Shown in pieces: positions 40,835 through 54,404 of a stretch of 58,380 nt of DNA. How positions within the stretch are numbered: the first letter of the stretch is position 1; each line of letters opens with the position of its first letter. Source of the stretch: Beroe ovata (lineage: Eukaryota; Ctenophora; Nuda; Beroida; Beroidae); contig CAMPET010000002.1 of the NCBI GenBank assembly GCA_946803715.1, positions 129,299 through 187,678 of the forward strand, written 5' to 3'. The position numbers were made by a program, and so were the translations under genes. The notes under the pieces were generated by a model, which was not told the DNA's origin, did no database searches, and saw only the letters and a program-made list of their open reading frames with translations.

Positions 40835-41598
40835 GTAAAAACAAGTAGGTGGCACACGTAAGAAAAAGCTGTCTCGTGATAGTATAATGAGTCAATAAAA
40901 GACTAAGGGTAGTGTGATCTGGTAAATATGGAGTCCCATGTTAAGTCATACGGAGAAATTGTCGAATATGAGTTTATCACGGACACTAGATCTGCCAGTT
41001 TTTTGCAGGAGGAAATGGGTTTCTATTGTTGTAGGAATATTGTGGGGGTCTGGGGTGGTAAACTAAGAACTCAGTGAATGAGAGCTTGTCTACACCCCTC
41101 TCCCTCCCCCCCCCAGTATATACTTATAACGAATAGGGACCTCTCCTGTGGAGTTTGATAACAATTCGATATTTAATTGGGGTTGTNTTTAAAATAAACG
41201 CGTTTGAATCTCCCTTGCCGTAAAAACAAGTAGGTGGCGCACGTAATAAAAAGCTGTCTCGTGATAGTATAATGAGTCAATAAAAGACTAAGGGTAGTCT
41301 GATCTGGTAAATATGGAGTCTCATGTTAACTCATATGGAGGAATTGTCGAATACGATCAGTTTATCACGGACACTAGATCTGCCAGTTTTTGCAGGAGGA
41401 AATGGGTTTCTATTGTTGTAGGAATATTGTGGGCCGTGGGGGTCTGGGGTGGTTAACTGAGAACTCTGTGAATGAGAGCTTGTCTACTGCCCCCTCCCCC
41501 CTCCCCCTTCCCCCTCTAGTTAATACTTATAACAAATAGGTTCCTCTCATAGGTATAGAGTTTGATAACAATTCGATATTTAATTGGGGTTGTGTTTT
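40835..41598. repeat. direct duplication around a single N (41187)
   Basis: 40845-41186 recurs at 41222-41596 with a few percent divergence and small indels, from AAAAACAAGTAGGTGGC to TTAATTGGGGTTGT. The N marks the join. Probably unmerged overlapping contig ends. Confidence 0.85.
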
Positions 41599-41599
41599 A

Positions 41600-44500
41600 G
41601 GTGCTGGAACGTATTTTTCCTCGTATGCATTGTCCTATGTTGGAGCTACTCATTTCATTTATCCAGACATGCATGTAGCGTGTAGTGAGCGCTCAGATTG
41701 ACATGTGTCTCGTCAATCATATATTGATAGTGTGATATATTGTACGGCGAATAGTTCACGCGTGAAGTGCATAGCAAAGTGATATTATTGCCGGCTTGGT
41801 ACCATGTTAGATACCCCCTAGGTACACACAGCAGTGGCTTGGCAGNTGTGTGTGTGTGCGGAGCCAGCACTCCTGTTGTTCGTCACAAGTCGTGACTCTG
41901 CGGTGCGGGACATGCAGACAGCTTGACGGGGAGTCCTGGCAGTCTTGGTGATCACTGCAGGGTACGACCGTGGCGATAAAGTACCGCTACTGATAGGACT
42001 TTGTTAGCCGAGCCAATTATTGCTCATCCTCACTTTCATAGTTCATATTTCCAAACATATTAAGTTTAACCTATGTTATAGATTCCAATAGAAAACTTTT
42101 GAGATGCAGTGTGCTCTGATATTATCTTATTATGACTTAACTCTAGCCGTGGACTTTTTCTCGCTGACAATTTGTGTCCCGAGCATCATGAATACACACA
42201 CACGATATCATTCTTGATCCTACATAAAATTCTCGAATTCTTCATCTTAAAATTCTTTAGATTTTTCTAAAACCTAGATATTTCATCCAAGAGCTATAAG
42301 CGCTAGAGTGTTGATTTTAGAGGGCTTTTAATTTCTGTCGATTCTAATTATAATTTTACGATTTCTTTGCTTATTCCAATGAAGAGCCACGCGGTTGCTT
42401 ACTGTTATATTCCCTAAATCACTCATATGTAGCTGATGGCTGTTACAAGTTCCGAGTTCCATATAAACTATAAGGCCTGGGTATGGCTGGATTCATCCCT
42501 GACTCCAGCCTGTGTCTGTCTGTGTGTGCGTTTCTTCTCATGACTCGCTGGGTGAATTCACGCAAAGCAGGAGATCTGCAGTGACCGTGGATCAGAGAAG
42601 TGTGGTAATTCATCACCCTAGTTGAAACAATACCATAGATGAACTATTGTATTCAATTGTGTTCTGCATCGCAATACCAGATTATTAAGGTCATGATGAA
42701 AAGCTTTGTTATACAGTGAGTGCATATTATCCCATGAGTGCTCGGGCACATGGATACAATGTGGTGTTGCTAGGAATATCATATTGGTGTGTGAATCTCA
42801 TTCATTGAAAATATAGCACGGGTAAGCTAGCATGGTCATGCTCAACAACGTGATACTATCAGCTGCATGAAAATGAAATGGTGAAAAACACTGACAGAAA
42901 CACACCCAAGCACCCCTCCCCCTCCTCACACAAACACACACACGCACCCACAAACACACACACACACACGCACACACACGCACGCCCCNNNNNNNNNNNN
43001 NNNNNNNNNNNNNNNNNNNNNNNNNNNNNNNNNNNNNNNNNNNNNNNNNNNNNNNNNNNNNNNNNNNNNNNNNNNNNNNNNNNNNNNNNNNNNNNNNNNN
43101 NNNNNNNNNNNNNNNNNNNNNNNNNNNNNNNNNNNNNNNNNNNNNNNNNNNNNNNNNNNNNNNNNNNNNNNNNNNNNNNNNNNNNNNNNNNNNNNNNNNN
43201 NNNNNNNNNNNNNNNNNNNNNNNNNNNNNNNNNNNNNNNNNNNNNNNNNNNNNNNNNNNNNNNNNNNNNNNNNNNNNNNNNNNNNNNNNNNNNNNNNNNN
43301 NNNNNNNNNNNNNNNNNNNNNNNNNNNNNNNNNNNNNNNNNNNNNNNNNNNNNNNNNNNNNNNNNNNNNNNNNNNNNNNNNNNNNNNNNNNNNNNNNNNN
43401 NNNNNNNNNNNNNNNNNNNNNNNNNNNNNNNNNNNNNNNNNNNNNNNNNNNNNNNNNNNNNNNNNNNNNNNNNNNNNNNNNNNNNNNNNNNNNNNNNNNN
43501 NNNNNNNNNNNNNNNNNNNNNNNNNNNNNNNNNNNNNNNNNNNNNNNNNNNNNNNNNNNNNNNNNNNNNNNNNNNNNNNNNNNNNNNNNNNNNNNNNNNN
43601 NNNNNNNNNNNNNNNNNNNNNNNNNNNNNNNNNNNNNNNNNNNNNNNNNNNNNNNNNNNNNNNNNNNNNNNNNNNNNNNNNNNGTGTATGAGAATGTGAC
43701 GTGTGTGTGTGTGTGTGTGTGTGCAGCTAATTGACAGCACTACAGTGACGTGTGATCCACGATTTTATGATCCTAAGCTCCTCCACTTCTACCTTCATGT
43801 GTCATAATTCCTCCATGCAGCCATGACATCGTGTGTGTTTGACTTCTCATCATTATAGACCGACAGCAGTAATCTCTCTTTGAATTAAGTTATGACTGCT
43901 CCACTTACCTGCTGTTTTCAATCATTTTTCGAAAGGGAGTTGATGGTTAAAGCCCATTTCTGATATTTGTGTTAACTTGGCAGCTAACTTTGATCGATGA
44001 CAAATGTAAACTTTTGACATGCTGTGTGGCTCAACTTATAGGGCTCGTCCCGTGAAACCGGTCATTTCACCCAGAAATTCAGGATTCCTCGTATGCAACG
44101 GACGCGTAGATGCGCTTTGATAGTTATCAAATTAGCTTATTATCAGGTAGTAATCTTGACAAACGACTCCTCTATACAATGGAGGAATCAGGATTGTTAT
44201 ACACGAGACAGGGTGATTGAGCTTAATATTATAATATTCTGGAGCAGTGAGCATTTCCAAATTGGAACTGCATTTTCATTACGATAATCCACATCTCTCT
44301 CTGCCATGACGGAATCGATGAATCGCTGTTCATCAGGTCTGAATGTAACAATATTGTACCGGCTTATATGTTCCTGTCACAAGAAATATAGCTGTGTGAA
44401 CTTTAGTCTAGTCTGATGGCATACATCCTGAAATCTGAAGTTTCATCGCACACACAAGCACACGTTATATAGCATCGCGAGTCAGCCCTTCCTCCTTTTT

Positions 44501-45553
44501 CAGTGCACGGCGTTATAGCCGTTGTCTGTTGCAAATTAGAATAAATTTAACCTGTCTTTATGGAGCTGCTACACGCAACACCTATAGCGAGCTTTGATAA
44601 CATGTTGAGCTCGGTTTTCACTCCTTCAAGTGCCAGCTTTCCCTGGGGATGGAAACCATATAAAATCCACACTATATCATATCTACCACAGCTTTATACC
44701 GACCAAGCACTCTGTATTTCACACATTTTAACCTAAGAGAGCGGTGCCGCGGCATCTCTCCACAGGGGAGAGTGAGAAGTTGAAACATTTTGAACCAGTC
44801 GACACGTTATAGGCTGTAGAGCTCTTCCCGACACTTCCACGACTGCGCTGTTCCATCGCGCAGCCGTGTTCTTTGTGTATTGCTATTGATACTTCCACCG
44901 TCTGTCTGTAGTTCCATCTTATTTGCTAATTCTCCTCAGAATAGTATAATTATATCCTGTTTACAATTTTCAGGCCTTTTCATCTCAGATAAAAGCCAGA
45001 CTTCATACCTTGTGACATGTCCTTTAATATCGATATTCAACAATAACTTGCCTTATTCCATCTGATACATATGTGACAACTTTTTAGGTTTCTTTTTGAA
45101 AGAATTTCTGGCATTTACGAGTGAAAAGCTTTAAGGTCCATATACATCGATACTAAGCATATAGTGTGGTAACTCTTTTGCATTGGATATAATATTTGTG
45201 CTACATGCTTTTGTCATTGCACTACTACTCGTATAGTGTCACAGAGCCGTGTGCCAAACGTTCGGCAAGCTCCCAAATAATTTGTGATGATAAATTGAGT
45301 TGATAGCCACCAGTGGGTTGAATGTTATTTGGACATACGTTAATCTATCGTCGTCGCATGGTATATTATAAGATCCTTTGAGGTGTACGCTGTGACGCAG
45401 CAAGTACCCAGTAAATCTGTCAATACCGTAAGATCTCGGTTTTACTACTTTCATTGCATATGTTTCGCATCGAGGATTTTTTAATGTTTTGCACTGACTT
45501 TGACACTCGATTACCATCCAACTTATCTAACCTTTGTCAATATTAGTCCCCAG
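41600..45553. other. intergenic, with a large gap
   Basis: There is a single N in a GT tract at 41846 and an N gap at 42989-43683. No gene is recognised in the readable part. The last 100 bp are the presumed 5' region of the exon at 45554. Confidence 0.5.
42898..43725. repeat. CA / GT microsatellites flanking a 695-base N gap (42989-43683)
   Basis: The left flank is CACACGCACACACACG and the right flank is a GTGTGTGTGTGT tract, so the two sides are in inverted orientation. Confidence 0.85.
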
Positions 45554-46150
45554 ATGAAGCTAGGTATCTCAAGCCCTCGGGCAAGGAAACTCCGGAGGCA
45601 CCGGACAGATTCCTCTGAGCAAAACAGTTCAGAGTCACTGAATCAACTGATGCCTAACCAGAAAAACGGAGTCATATCAGTGCCCGAAACTCAGAGAGCA
45701 GTGTATGCTGCGCAGCGTGCACCCGTGCGCGCAACCCCCAATACTTTCAACCACTCTTCCCCGCCGGCGGCAGCCACAACCAGATGTCAGATGAAAAGAC
45801 AGACTTCGTTTGCTTTTCCTCCAGAAGCAGCGGACAGAACAGACAACAGCAGTGATGGAGGGAGGAAAGTGTCCATTGTAGACTTGCTGGTGAAAGCAAA
45901 GAAGAAAGATCAGGACAATGATGAAGTTGATGACGATGCAAAGAGCGATGACAATAAGGAGGAACATATCGGAAGGCGGAGGAGCCGGAAAGTCAGTATT
46001 TGGGATATCGGGGACAATATATTCGGGGGTGGTGATGAGGAAGAAGAACAGGAACAGAAAGGCAAGAAGAGTAGGAAGTCGTCGACTAAGTCCAAGGGTG
46101 GAGGAGGAGGTCCAGCAAAGGGAGGAGGTGGCGGGGGTTCAAGCTCTGGG
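45554..46150 (+). CDS. ATG-initiated exon 1 of 4: 199 codons, ends in a Gly-rich run at a phase-0 donor
   Basis: It opens MKLGISSPRARKLRRHR; GTGGGT at 46151 is the likely donor (GTAAAT at 46155 is a weaker alternative in another phase). It is a charged, disordered N-terminal region. RKVSI-[V/W]-D-[L/I] occurs twice (RKVSIVDLL and RKVSIWDIG), each a basophilic-kinase-like site followed by hydrophobic residues. Acidic runs (EVDDDAKSDD, GGDEEEEQEQ) are followed by a poly-Gly end. No downstream exon of its own was found, so it is probably one of several alternative first exons of a gene to the right. ATG follows CCCCAG directly, so it could also be an internal exon. Confidence 0.55.
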
Positions 46151-47861
46151 GTGGGTAAATCACTCATTTCTTATACTTTTGTAGAAACCATCAAGTGTAA
46201 CGTCACATTGGCAAATTGGGAAGAGCAGTTAAATTGGCACTATCATTCACTACACAATTGACAATGCACCGCGACATGCTGACATATACAATATACATCA
46301 AAGCTGAGCTATTTTAAATTTCGTAATTTGTTTACTATGTTTGGGCAACATTGAAAATTCTTGGCCACATTCCAGCCTCTGCGAACTACAGAACCCCATG
46401 TTTTTCTCAAAATCTACGTTCTTGATCTCATTCAGTTGCTATCAAAAACCAACAAATAGCTGCAGCTGTTCAAGCCTGTCAACAGGTCTATCAGATAGAA
46501 ATATCTTCATCAGCTGAGTTGCAATCAGGTGAGGGAAACAGCCGTATCAAAGTGAGCTGTCTTCACATTTCAAAACACCAATCACATAAATTTTGATTCA
46601 CAAGTATTCTGACTTTCCTCCAATGGCTATGGGAAGAGCCCATCCTTCTGGTGTTAAGTGAAAAATCTTGACGTGTATCATGTATGTAATAGAGGTATGC
46701 TGTCATTCAAATTGGAAGGGATTTCATCATTTCCAAAGAATGCATCTAGTCGTATGTTCTCATATAAACGCTGAATGAGGTGACTTGCACTACTGCAGCA
46801 TGGCCAATGAGTTGGATATAATAACCAGGGGAGCGTGAGAGGATGCTGACTTAAAACTGCGGTACTAAAGTTCCTGCAGTAACCACACACATAGCCATAT
46901 CAAAATAGAATCTCTTCATTTAGGAGCTGCAGTTCCGCGTCCTAAATGAGCATATGAGCTGCTGGTCATATGGCACGCCTCTTCGAAAAGTTCGGCAGAA
47001 TACTCCATATCAATGTATCATGGTCTCCATATGTTGTAGAGGTCGAACTACCCTGTACAATAAAAATTACAGATGTGAAGGAATTTGGATTATGTGATTA
47101 CAAGGAACACCCATATGATAAATTTGCTTGGGTGGGTTTGATGAAAGTTATCCATGCACTGCAATCACCCTGGTATTATATATAGGCCACATACCTATGT
47201 GGATCATACCAACAGTCATTACAATGACTGTCTACATATATTTGTCGGAATCGCTGCTGCCATGATGAATTAATGCTGTCAGTCTGGGTGAAACAACTGG
47301 TCATTGATGTGGCATGTTGCTGTTGTTGTTGATCTATGTATTTATCACTGCAAATTATAACAAACAGCTCATGTAATTAGCTATTACTTGGTGGCAGAGT
47401 CGTTACTGCAGTAGCAATTCATACGTAAACGCCAAAGGATTTCCCTTTCTATTTTCTATATATGGGAACTAAAGACCGTGTTAATTTGATTCTCAGGAAA
47501 TCCGCTTTAGGGAAAATATCTTCATCTTTCCTGTTTGTGCCGCCATCTGTCGGTACAAATAGGATGTGTGTTTGTGTGACTTACGAGCTTCCTTTAGCTG
47601 ATGGCAACAATTACTCTATTACAGCATAGGCTCGCTTGCTAAAATTCTATTTTGAAGATGGTCGTGAGTCCAAAGGTAAATTACGGTTCAACATCAATCT
47701 AACTGAGTAGCTCGTTGATAATATGCTTTTCATTCCTTATCTTTGGTTGTCATCTTTTGTTTTAGGCAGTGAGGTATGAAGTCGCATCCATGGAGTCGTG
47801 ACATGTCTCAAAAACATAAAAGTTAACACGAGAGAACTACTTTCTAATTGCTGCTGTCAAG
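46151..47861. other. spacer between exon-like blocks
   Basis: AT-rich. The 71-codon frame at 46970-47185 lacks splice context and family resemblance. I see nothing firm. Confidence 0.4.
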
Positions 47862-48344
47862 ATGAAGAGGAACGGGAGAAAGAGGAACACTTCTCCATCC
47901 TTGTCAACTAATGTGTCCGATGATGAAGAGCCTCGATCAATTGACGCTGGTAGCAAACCATCAAAAGTTCCCGGCGATTGCATGAAACTGATATCAGAAC
48001 TCCTTGACATACCGATAGAGGATCCGCTCCCAGAGACTTGTGAAGATCTCATGGAGAAAGTGGCTGATGAGGCACAGGAAAAGAGTCCACAGCTTCGGAA
48101 CCGTAAGAGAGGACCTACTCCTAATGTTGCCCGTAACTCAAAGCCTGTAAAACCATCGGATGGTAAATTAATCAGATCTGATAGCAAAGCAATCAAACCA
48201 GCAGTGGCCAACAATTTCAAATCAATACCCAAGATACCGACATTCAGTAAGAAAGACACCCCAAAGAATAAAGCAGGAGGTCGTGGTGCAGGTGGGACAG
48301 TGAAGTCAGCAGGGGGCAGGATGGCTGGAGGAGGAGGTGCAATG
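47862..48344 (+). CDS. ATG-initiated exon 2 of 4: 161 codons, ends in a Gly-rich run at a phase-0 donor
   Basis: It opens MKRNGRKRNTSPSL and ends GGRMAGGGGAM at a strong GTGAGT donor (48345). The chain is basic and low-complexity except for a short amphipathic stretch, CMKLISELLDIPIEDPLPE, which could be a docking helix. Lys/Pro/Ser-rich sequence follows. The open frame continues past the donor, but that part lacks the composition bias, supporting splicing at 48345. No downstream partner exon is recognised. Confidence 0.55.
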
Positions 48345-51300
48345 GTGAGTACAATGTATAGTGCATTGTGTCTTTTACAATTTATATCACACTGGTTTAA
48401 TAAGTCGGCAATACGGACAGTAGGTAAGTGTTGGGTATATTTTGTTAAACCTATGTTCACACGGTTGTCCATGTGGATGGACAGCTAATGAGAAAGTGCT
48501 TGTCACAACAATCAATTTGTCGGGTTAGCCAAGACAAATATGTCAAGATATAAACTCTGAGCCAGGCTGTATGATGGATTTACTAAACATGGTGATGATA
48601 TAGAGGACAAAACAGAGGAATTATTGACCGATGATAGGAAGAGAGGAGTGGCAAAGATGAAAGTATGGAGTTCTGATGATTGGCGATGCTCACCAAAAGT
48701 AATTGGTGATAAGAGCAAAACGTAAATTCTTCTCAGAATCGCCAAACATATTTTATTTGGCTTTCTAAGAAGAACAGTAAAATATTATTCTGCTGTCAAG
48801 ACGTACCTTGAATCTCCTAAATCCCTGGTCAGTAGGAGCTGTACCATGTACTGTTGAATATAGTTATGTAAAATAATGTCATGGCCCACTAAGAACTCTC
48901 CTACAGCATTTTCAGCGATTCCCTCTTGCTAAATATCTCTCTGTGTGGCACTATATTTCCCCATTTTTATTTTTACCTTCCATTACAGCATTAGCTTTTG
49001 TATAGAAATGTCTATTGTTCTCAGAAGTCGGCTCTCAGAAAAAACCGTGCTCCAAAAACTTGTATGGGTGGTCTGAATATATGGTTGCTGGTATGCTCAA
49101 CTACTTACCTCCATTTGTTGTTGTAGCAGTACTATATGGATGTTGCTTTCAGTAAATTTATACGTTTTGCCATGAAATATCACGGCTGTTGAATATTTGG
49201 TATTGAGTATTTTTAGTGAATTACATCAATTAGTCAGCTCTTCGTTCTAATTCGAGGTCCTTTCACTTCAGGGAAGTTATATATAAGGCACATGTGTGAT
49301 GTCTGCATCTGCTTATAGACGTGCACAGTTTATGGCGGCTTTTTGCAAAGGCCTATAGCATTAGCAGTAACAGCGGCAATTAATAATCATCAAATACGCA
49401 TAGAGACCTCCTCGTAATAATATTTCAAATCCTCGACTATAGTATTGGTTAATGGTTAGTTCAAAATGCATTAGTACTTTCATTTCGTGCATACCTCTTG
49501 CACACTTGACCATCAGCTGTAACCGGAACTTCACATTTTTCATCATGTTATTATGAGATATTGTCATAACAAGGCAGCTAATCATCTTCCAATTATAATT
49601 TGACATGGATGAATGGAATACATAATTTGACATTTGTTGCTTGCAGGGCGTTTAGCTGGTTGATCCGACCATGGATTAAATGGCAATATTTCTTAGATTG
49701 TTGTTTGTACTATTTGCCTCGGTCTGATTAACTCTTCTAGTATATTGGTATTTGGTTGACACCAAAATTGACTGTTTCCAAAACCACAAAGACAGATTTG
49801 CGAAAATATTGCAAAATCTACAGCACTTGTACAGAAATTAAGACAACATTATACCCAACTAAGCCAAGCAGATATTGAATATTAGCAGGGGTTCTAGATT
49901 GGAGCATCAGCAAATCTATTTTGATGATTGATCCACTTTGTTTGCTAGAAATTACAGACCAGCTGAAATCGAAAATCTTAATCTCACAACAGTTGTTATG
50001 AGAATAATTTATTTAGACTTCTATAGAGGGCTTGGCTCAAGTAACTCAGAAATAACATTTGAAGCATGCTTGGAATTCAGACAAGTTATTATGTGGCTCA
50101 TGTAATAAGTTTTGGTCGCGCAGTTATAAGGAAGGTCCTGCATCATTAGCGACCTACACTCAGCTGCCTATCCTGGCAAACAAAAATAATAATTCAAGAT
50201 ATGCAAAAGGTCGCTTCGGAAAGAAAGCAGATTCATACAGCTTTTGTTGCTCCTATTCGTGCCGTGTTGTTTGTTCCGTCATTGAGGTACCATTGAGGCT
50301 CCGCGAAGTTACTAATTGCTTGTAGCTTTATGCACTACTGCAGAAGGGTTCCATAACGCAGCAGCTATGGAGGATCTTCAGCTGCAAACAGGGATGTGCA
50401 GGAAGGTCACTAAATTAGCCGATCATATCTGGGGATCACTGATCAGTCCTTCAACCAACCATGATAAAGCTGATATGGACAATTACCAGTTAATTGTGGA
50501 ACTGCTTGGTACATCATAATACCATCAATCACGTTAATCTCATACTTCCTATGATAACCATACATCTGTACACCAAGTACTCTAACAAGATACCCAATAC
50601 CCATATTCTTGTTCATTAATTGCAGATATTTGCAGCTTGACCATCATACTCTATAGGTTCTCAAACCACTGGTCCACTATTCATATCTATCTCAGCTTGA
50701 CTATTGCAGTGTCAGCTCAGTGACAGGGTAAGGTACTAATTGAGTGATCCAAATTCAAATGCTTATAGAGCAATAGGAGAATGGATCAGCAACTTGACCT
50801 CAAGCAAACTCATTGTGCTGCTCATTGTGAACTTTGCCAAAACTTTTGCATATTTTGGATACTGAACTCACTGCGAAATTGGTTGTGGTTAGGCACAATG
50901 CCACATAGTGGTTGTCCGAGAAATTAGCACCGATGAGTTGTCTCAACAATAATCTATGGAGGTGTCACTGTCTATAAGAAGCAATGTTTATTCATGAGCT
51001 TTTCCCTCGTTTCGCCTTCCATTCCTTCCACAAGAGAATAGCCAATATATTATGGGGTGAACACAAGCTTTATTCGTTTGGATGCTTCATGGGGAGCTTA
51101 ACAACACACACTCATATACCTTCCACCCTATCACACACGTTCCCGTTTTTATGGTCACCTCCTCCCACATCCATCTCTCTATAATATGCAGTATATTATA
51201 GTTCAATTTGTACAACGTAATGCAAGTGTCATTCGTGCGAGGAGGTGCATTATAAACCGGCGTGCTGATATATACCCTCACCTCCCACCATATTGAGCTT

Positions 51301-52440
51301 TACCTGCACACGAGCTGCTATAGCCGGGGCATATATAACACCGACACCACCCCTCACCACCTGGATATACCTGGAGATTAAACACCACAAGAACATAATT
51401 ACCATGCAAGATGGGAAGTGCTGGATCCTACTACACGATATTTGTTCATGTGTGAGCTAGACTATAATATATGAGCTAGACTTCTTCGATATCTATAAGT
51501 AGTCCATGGGTGTCAATAACGGTGAAACTCATACAATGTTATACTCTGCACAGTATAATATATATATCGCAACCCATAGCTCTCTCCCAGTCCCGTACCG
51601 TTATTCTGGGGGTGGAAAGGGTGGGACTGGTGACACACACACAATTCTAGTGCCCGGTGGTGGCGCTATAAGAGGCGATCTTTTTGTCNCTAGCAAACGT
51701 GCCCGCACGAACAGGGGGTGTATAAGTAATCCATGGGTGTCAATAACGGTGAAACTCATACAATATACTCTGCACAGTACTCTATATATATCGCAACCCA
51801 TAGCTCTCTCCCAGTCCCGTCCCGTACCGTTATTCTGGGGGTGGAAAGGGTGGGACTGGTGACACACACACACAATTCTAGTAGGTACCCGGTGGTGGCG
51901 CTATAAGAGGCGATCTTTTTGTCATTTTATTGCTAGAGGTAGACTTTTTGTGGAATAATGCGGTAACTGCAATCTATATATTTTCCTTGATCTGGACTTC
52001 CTGCTTAATGTTTTGTACCTTAACTCTTACTGCTTGGGTTTTTGTTATGAGCTTGCTTGTCGTTATTTCATGTGTGCGTTTTCCTAGCGCAGTTACTTTA
52101 ACAGATGTTGTCGCCATACCTACATCTCGAATTCTATTTTGGTTTATAAACTTCAGTTTCTCGTTCTAACTTTTGCTTGTATCACTTTTTATTGTTTCAC
52201 GTATTTGCGTACTTTTCATGTTTAGGAAGGACATTATAGGTGTGCATGATGGTCACCAATATTTGATCATAATCCAAGTTTTAGTTCCAGCGGGTTTTTC
52301 GCACAGGTTTATTTCCAAGAGTGATAATAGCATAATTTGATCACGTGATTTCATATCGCAGCACGTGGCAAGCTCTCTGCAAGCAGTTCTGATCCCAGTA
52401 CCACTGCAGCGGGTCCATAGCAGCGCATGCTGTACCCAAC
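48345..52440. other. spacer between exon-like blocks, with a duplication
   Basis: Mostly AT-rich. 50059-50519 has two adjacent open frames (one starting MKHAWNSDKLLCGSCNKFW) that may be the decayed coding part of a mobile element. This is weak. See the separate entry for 51495-51923. Confidence 0.35.
51495..51923. repeat. direct duplication around a single N (51689)
   Basis: 51495-51688 and 51721-51923 repeat almost exactly, from TATAAGTAGTCCATGGG to GCGATCTTTTTGTC. The N lies between. Probably an assembly join of overlapping ends. Confidence 0.85.
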
Positions 52441-52923
52441 ATGAACATTGTGGTTGAGAACATTTGGGACTATGTGCAGAACAATCCCAATCTCACTCGG
52501 CGGACAGAGTCCCCAGCCCCGAATAGCAGCCAGTACATCCTCATGAACACCATGGCGGACCTCTGTATTGGTGGGGAGTTGTGGTGCGAGTCTATAGAGG
52601 CGGAGTTTGGCATGGATGACGGCGGCCCTGGAGGGGGAGGCGGGGGCAGGAGGAAGGGATCAAGTATGAGATCGGGTGGCAGGAGTCACATGATGAGGAG
52701 AGAGAGGCGGGGCATGATGAAGGGGGGCATGATGAGATCTGCCATCATCAAGAAGACAATGACACATGGGAATGGGGGAGGAGGGTTGATGGGCGGGCGA
52801 GGCGGCTTGCCTAGGCGGGGTGATGCAGTGCTTGGCGGCGCCGGGGGATCCCTGTGTAGTATCACGCCTGAGCCCCGTGATTACGAGGAGAAGATGTCGA
52901 AGTTGGAGTGCCTCGCCGAAATA
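52441..52923 (+). CDS. ATG-initiated exon 3 of 4: 161 codons, ends at a phase-0 donor
   Basis: It opens MNIVVENIWDYVQNNPN, ends MSKLECLAEI and is followed by GTGAGT (52924). The first 58 residues are ordinary and partly acidic. The middle is strongly basic and Gly/Met/Arg-rich (RRKGSSMRSGGRSHMMRRER). The last part returns to globular-looking sequence with an acidic helix. It shares phase and orientation with the other three exon-like blocks, but its Gly-rich tract is internal rather than terminal. Confidence 0.5.
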
Positions 52924-53013
52924 GTGAGTAGCTGTGGGTATTATTGTAGATTATAGTCGATGAATTCACATACCATTGTCTCCATGACTATTATAGATGG
53001 TATTGTCGTGGTA

Positions 53014-53046
<33 letters not shown>

Positions 53047-54404
53047 GTGTTTGTGTGTGTTTGTGTGTGTGTTCGAGTGTTTGTTCGGTTGTGTGGTCGG
53101 GTGTGTTTTTCATCACGATGCTATAATAGTGGGAGCGGTGGGAGACATATAGTGATATCATTTCCAATATGTGCGACTGTGTGATTTGTGCCACAGCTCG
53201 ACTGCAGGTCTTTGTGCGGGGCACGGGGGAGTCTGTTTGTGATAATCACATGGTCACAGCATAGTCATACGGAATTTGTCGCCGTAAGTTCTCGCGTCTC
53301 GCACTGTCTCTCATGAAGACGGACAGAGCTGTTCTTGGATAGTTGCTTGTCCATATTATTGTAGTTATCGTATATTAACGACCCGCGCTTTATATACATG
53401 CCTCTATTTTCCACGCATGACTTCACATACCGGCTCAATTAACACTACCATGACACTTATTAAGTAGCATCGGTCTGATTAATCGATAATTATACCTTAT
53501 AACCTGTCATTCGCACTACACATATATATGTGTGCAGTATCAAAGTGCAGTTTAAGTTATCCAATAGTTTTTGAGAAAAGTATAACATACGCGCTTTGAA
53601 TACCATGCTTTAGTCAGAGAAGTGAGTAAAGCTTATGGCTTGGATTCTCTAGTTATAATCAATGTATTAATAATTGAATTTAATTTATCCGTCTCATACA
53701 GGATTAAGTGAACTTCCCATGATATTAAGTATTTAATCGCGTCTTCGGGCCAGTCAGCAGTATTGCGAATTATGGCCTAATTTAGTGATTAGTCGACTAA
53801 TATTGTAACACGTATGTATCGTATAAACATTAGTCAGCTTAATAATAATTGAATAATAATGGCAATTAAAAGTTACCATCCTTTTCCCGCATATGTATGT
53901 GAATATTTTCACTCAATTATAGCTGATGAAGCTTCCTTAGATCATGATTGCAAGAAAACATATGAAAAGGTACGTATTATATTTATCCACGCGCGGGTGT
54001 ATATATATATTTATGTGAGTGTAGATAATGCCATTGTTGGTTTGCACGTGACATCGCGACTGTTAATCTCAGGGATTCGCCGCTTGTCATTAAACTCCAT
54101 CGGATGCGAGTAATATATATACCTCGCTAAGAGTGAGAGTTGGGTGCAGCAGCTCCTTCTCCTTACCAGCTCCTCTCCCCATCATAGTCATCAGCTTAAC
54201 ACCGCGCGCGCGGGCAGCTCGCTATTTTGTCGTGGCTGCCGCGCGTGCTGCACTCACTTTGCCACGTATATTTGTTTGTGTGCTCGGACCGGAGGACACT
54301 CGCGCCGCTGCCGCATTTAATTGAAACTTGTTTCGTCTGGTGCAACTCTTCTATATTATAAGTCGTGGTGTGCGTACTGCTTACTTTTCACATCAGTTCT
54401 TGCT
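52924..54404. other. spacer with a GT microsatellite
   Basis: 53011-53075 is (GT)n with interruptions. 54200-54310 is relatively GC-rich (GCGCGCGCGGGCAGC) and may be promoter DNA of the next exon-like block. Confidence 0.45.

Noticed and set aside
42859-43740. 270-290-codon frames across the large gap
   Set aside because: Almost entirely N and CA/GT repeat translation.
45677-46167. Antisense frames opposite the 45554 exon, including Pro/Ser-rich ones
   Set aside because: Complement of Gly/Lys-rich coding sequence; no start or splice context.
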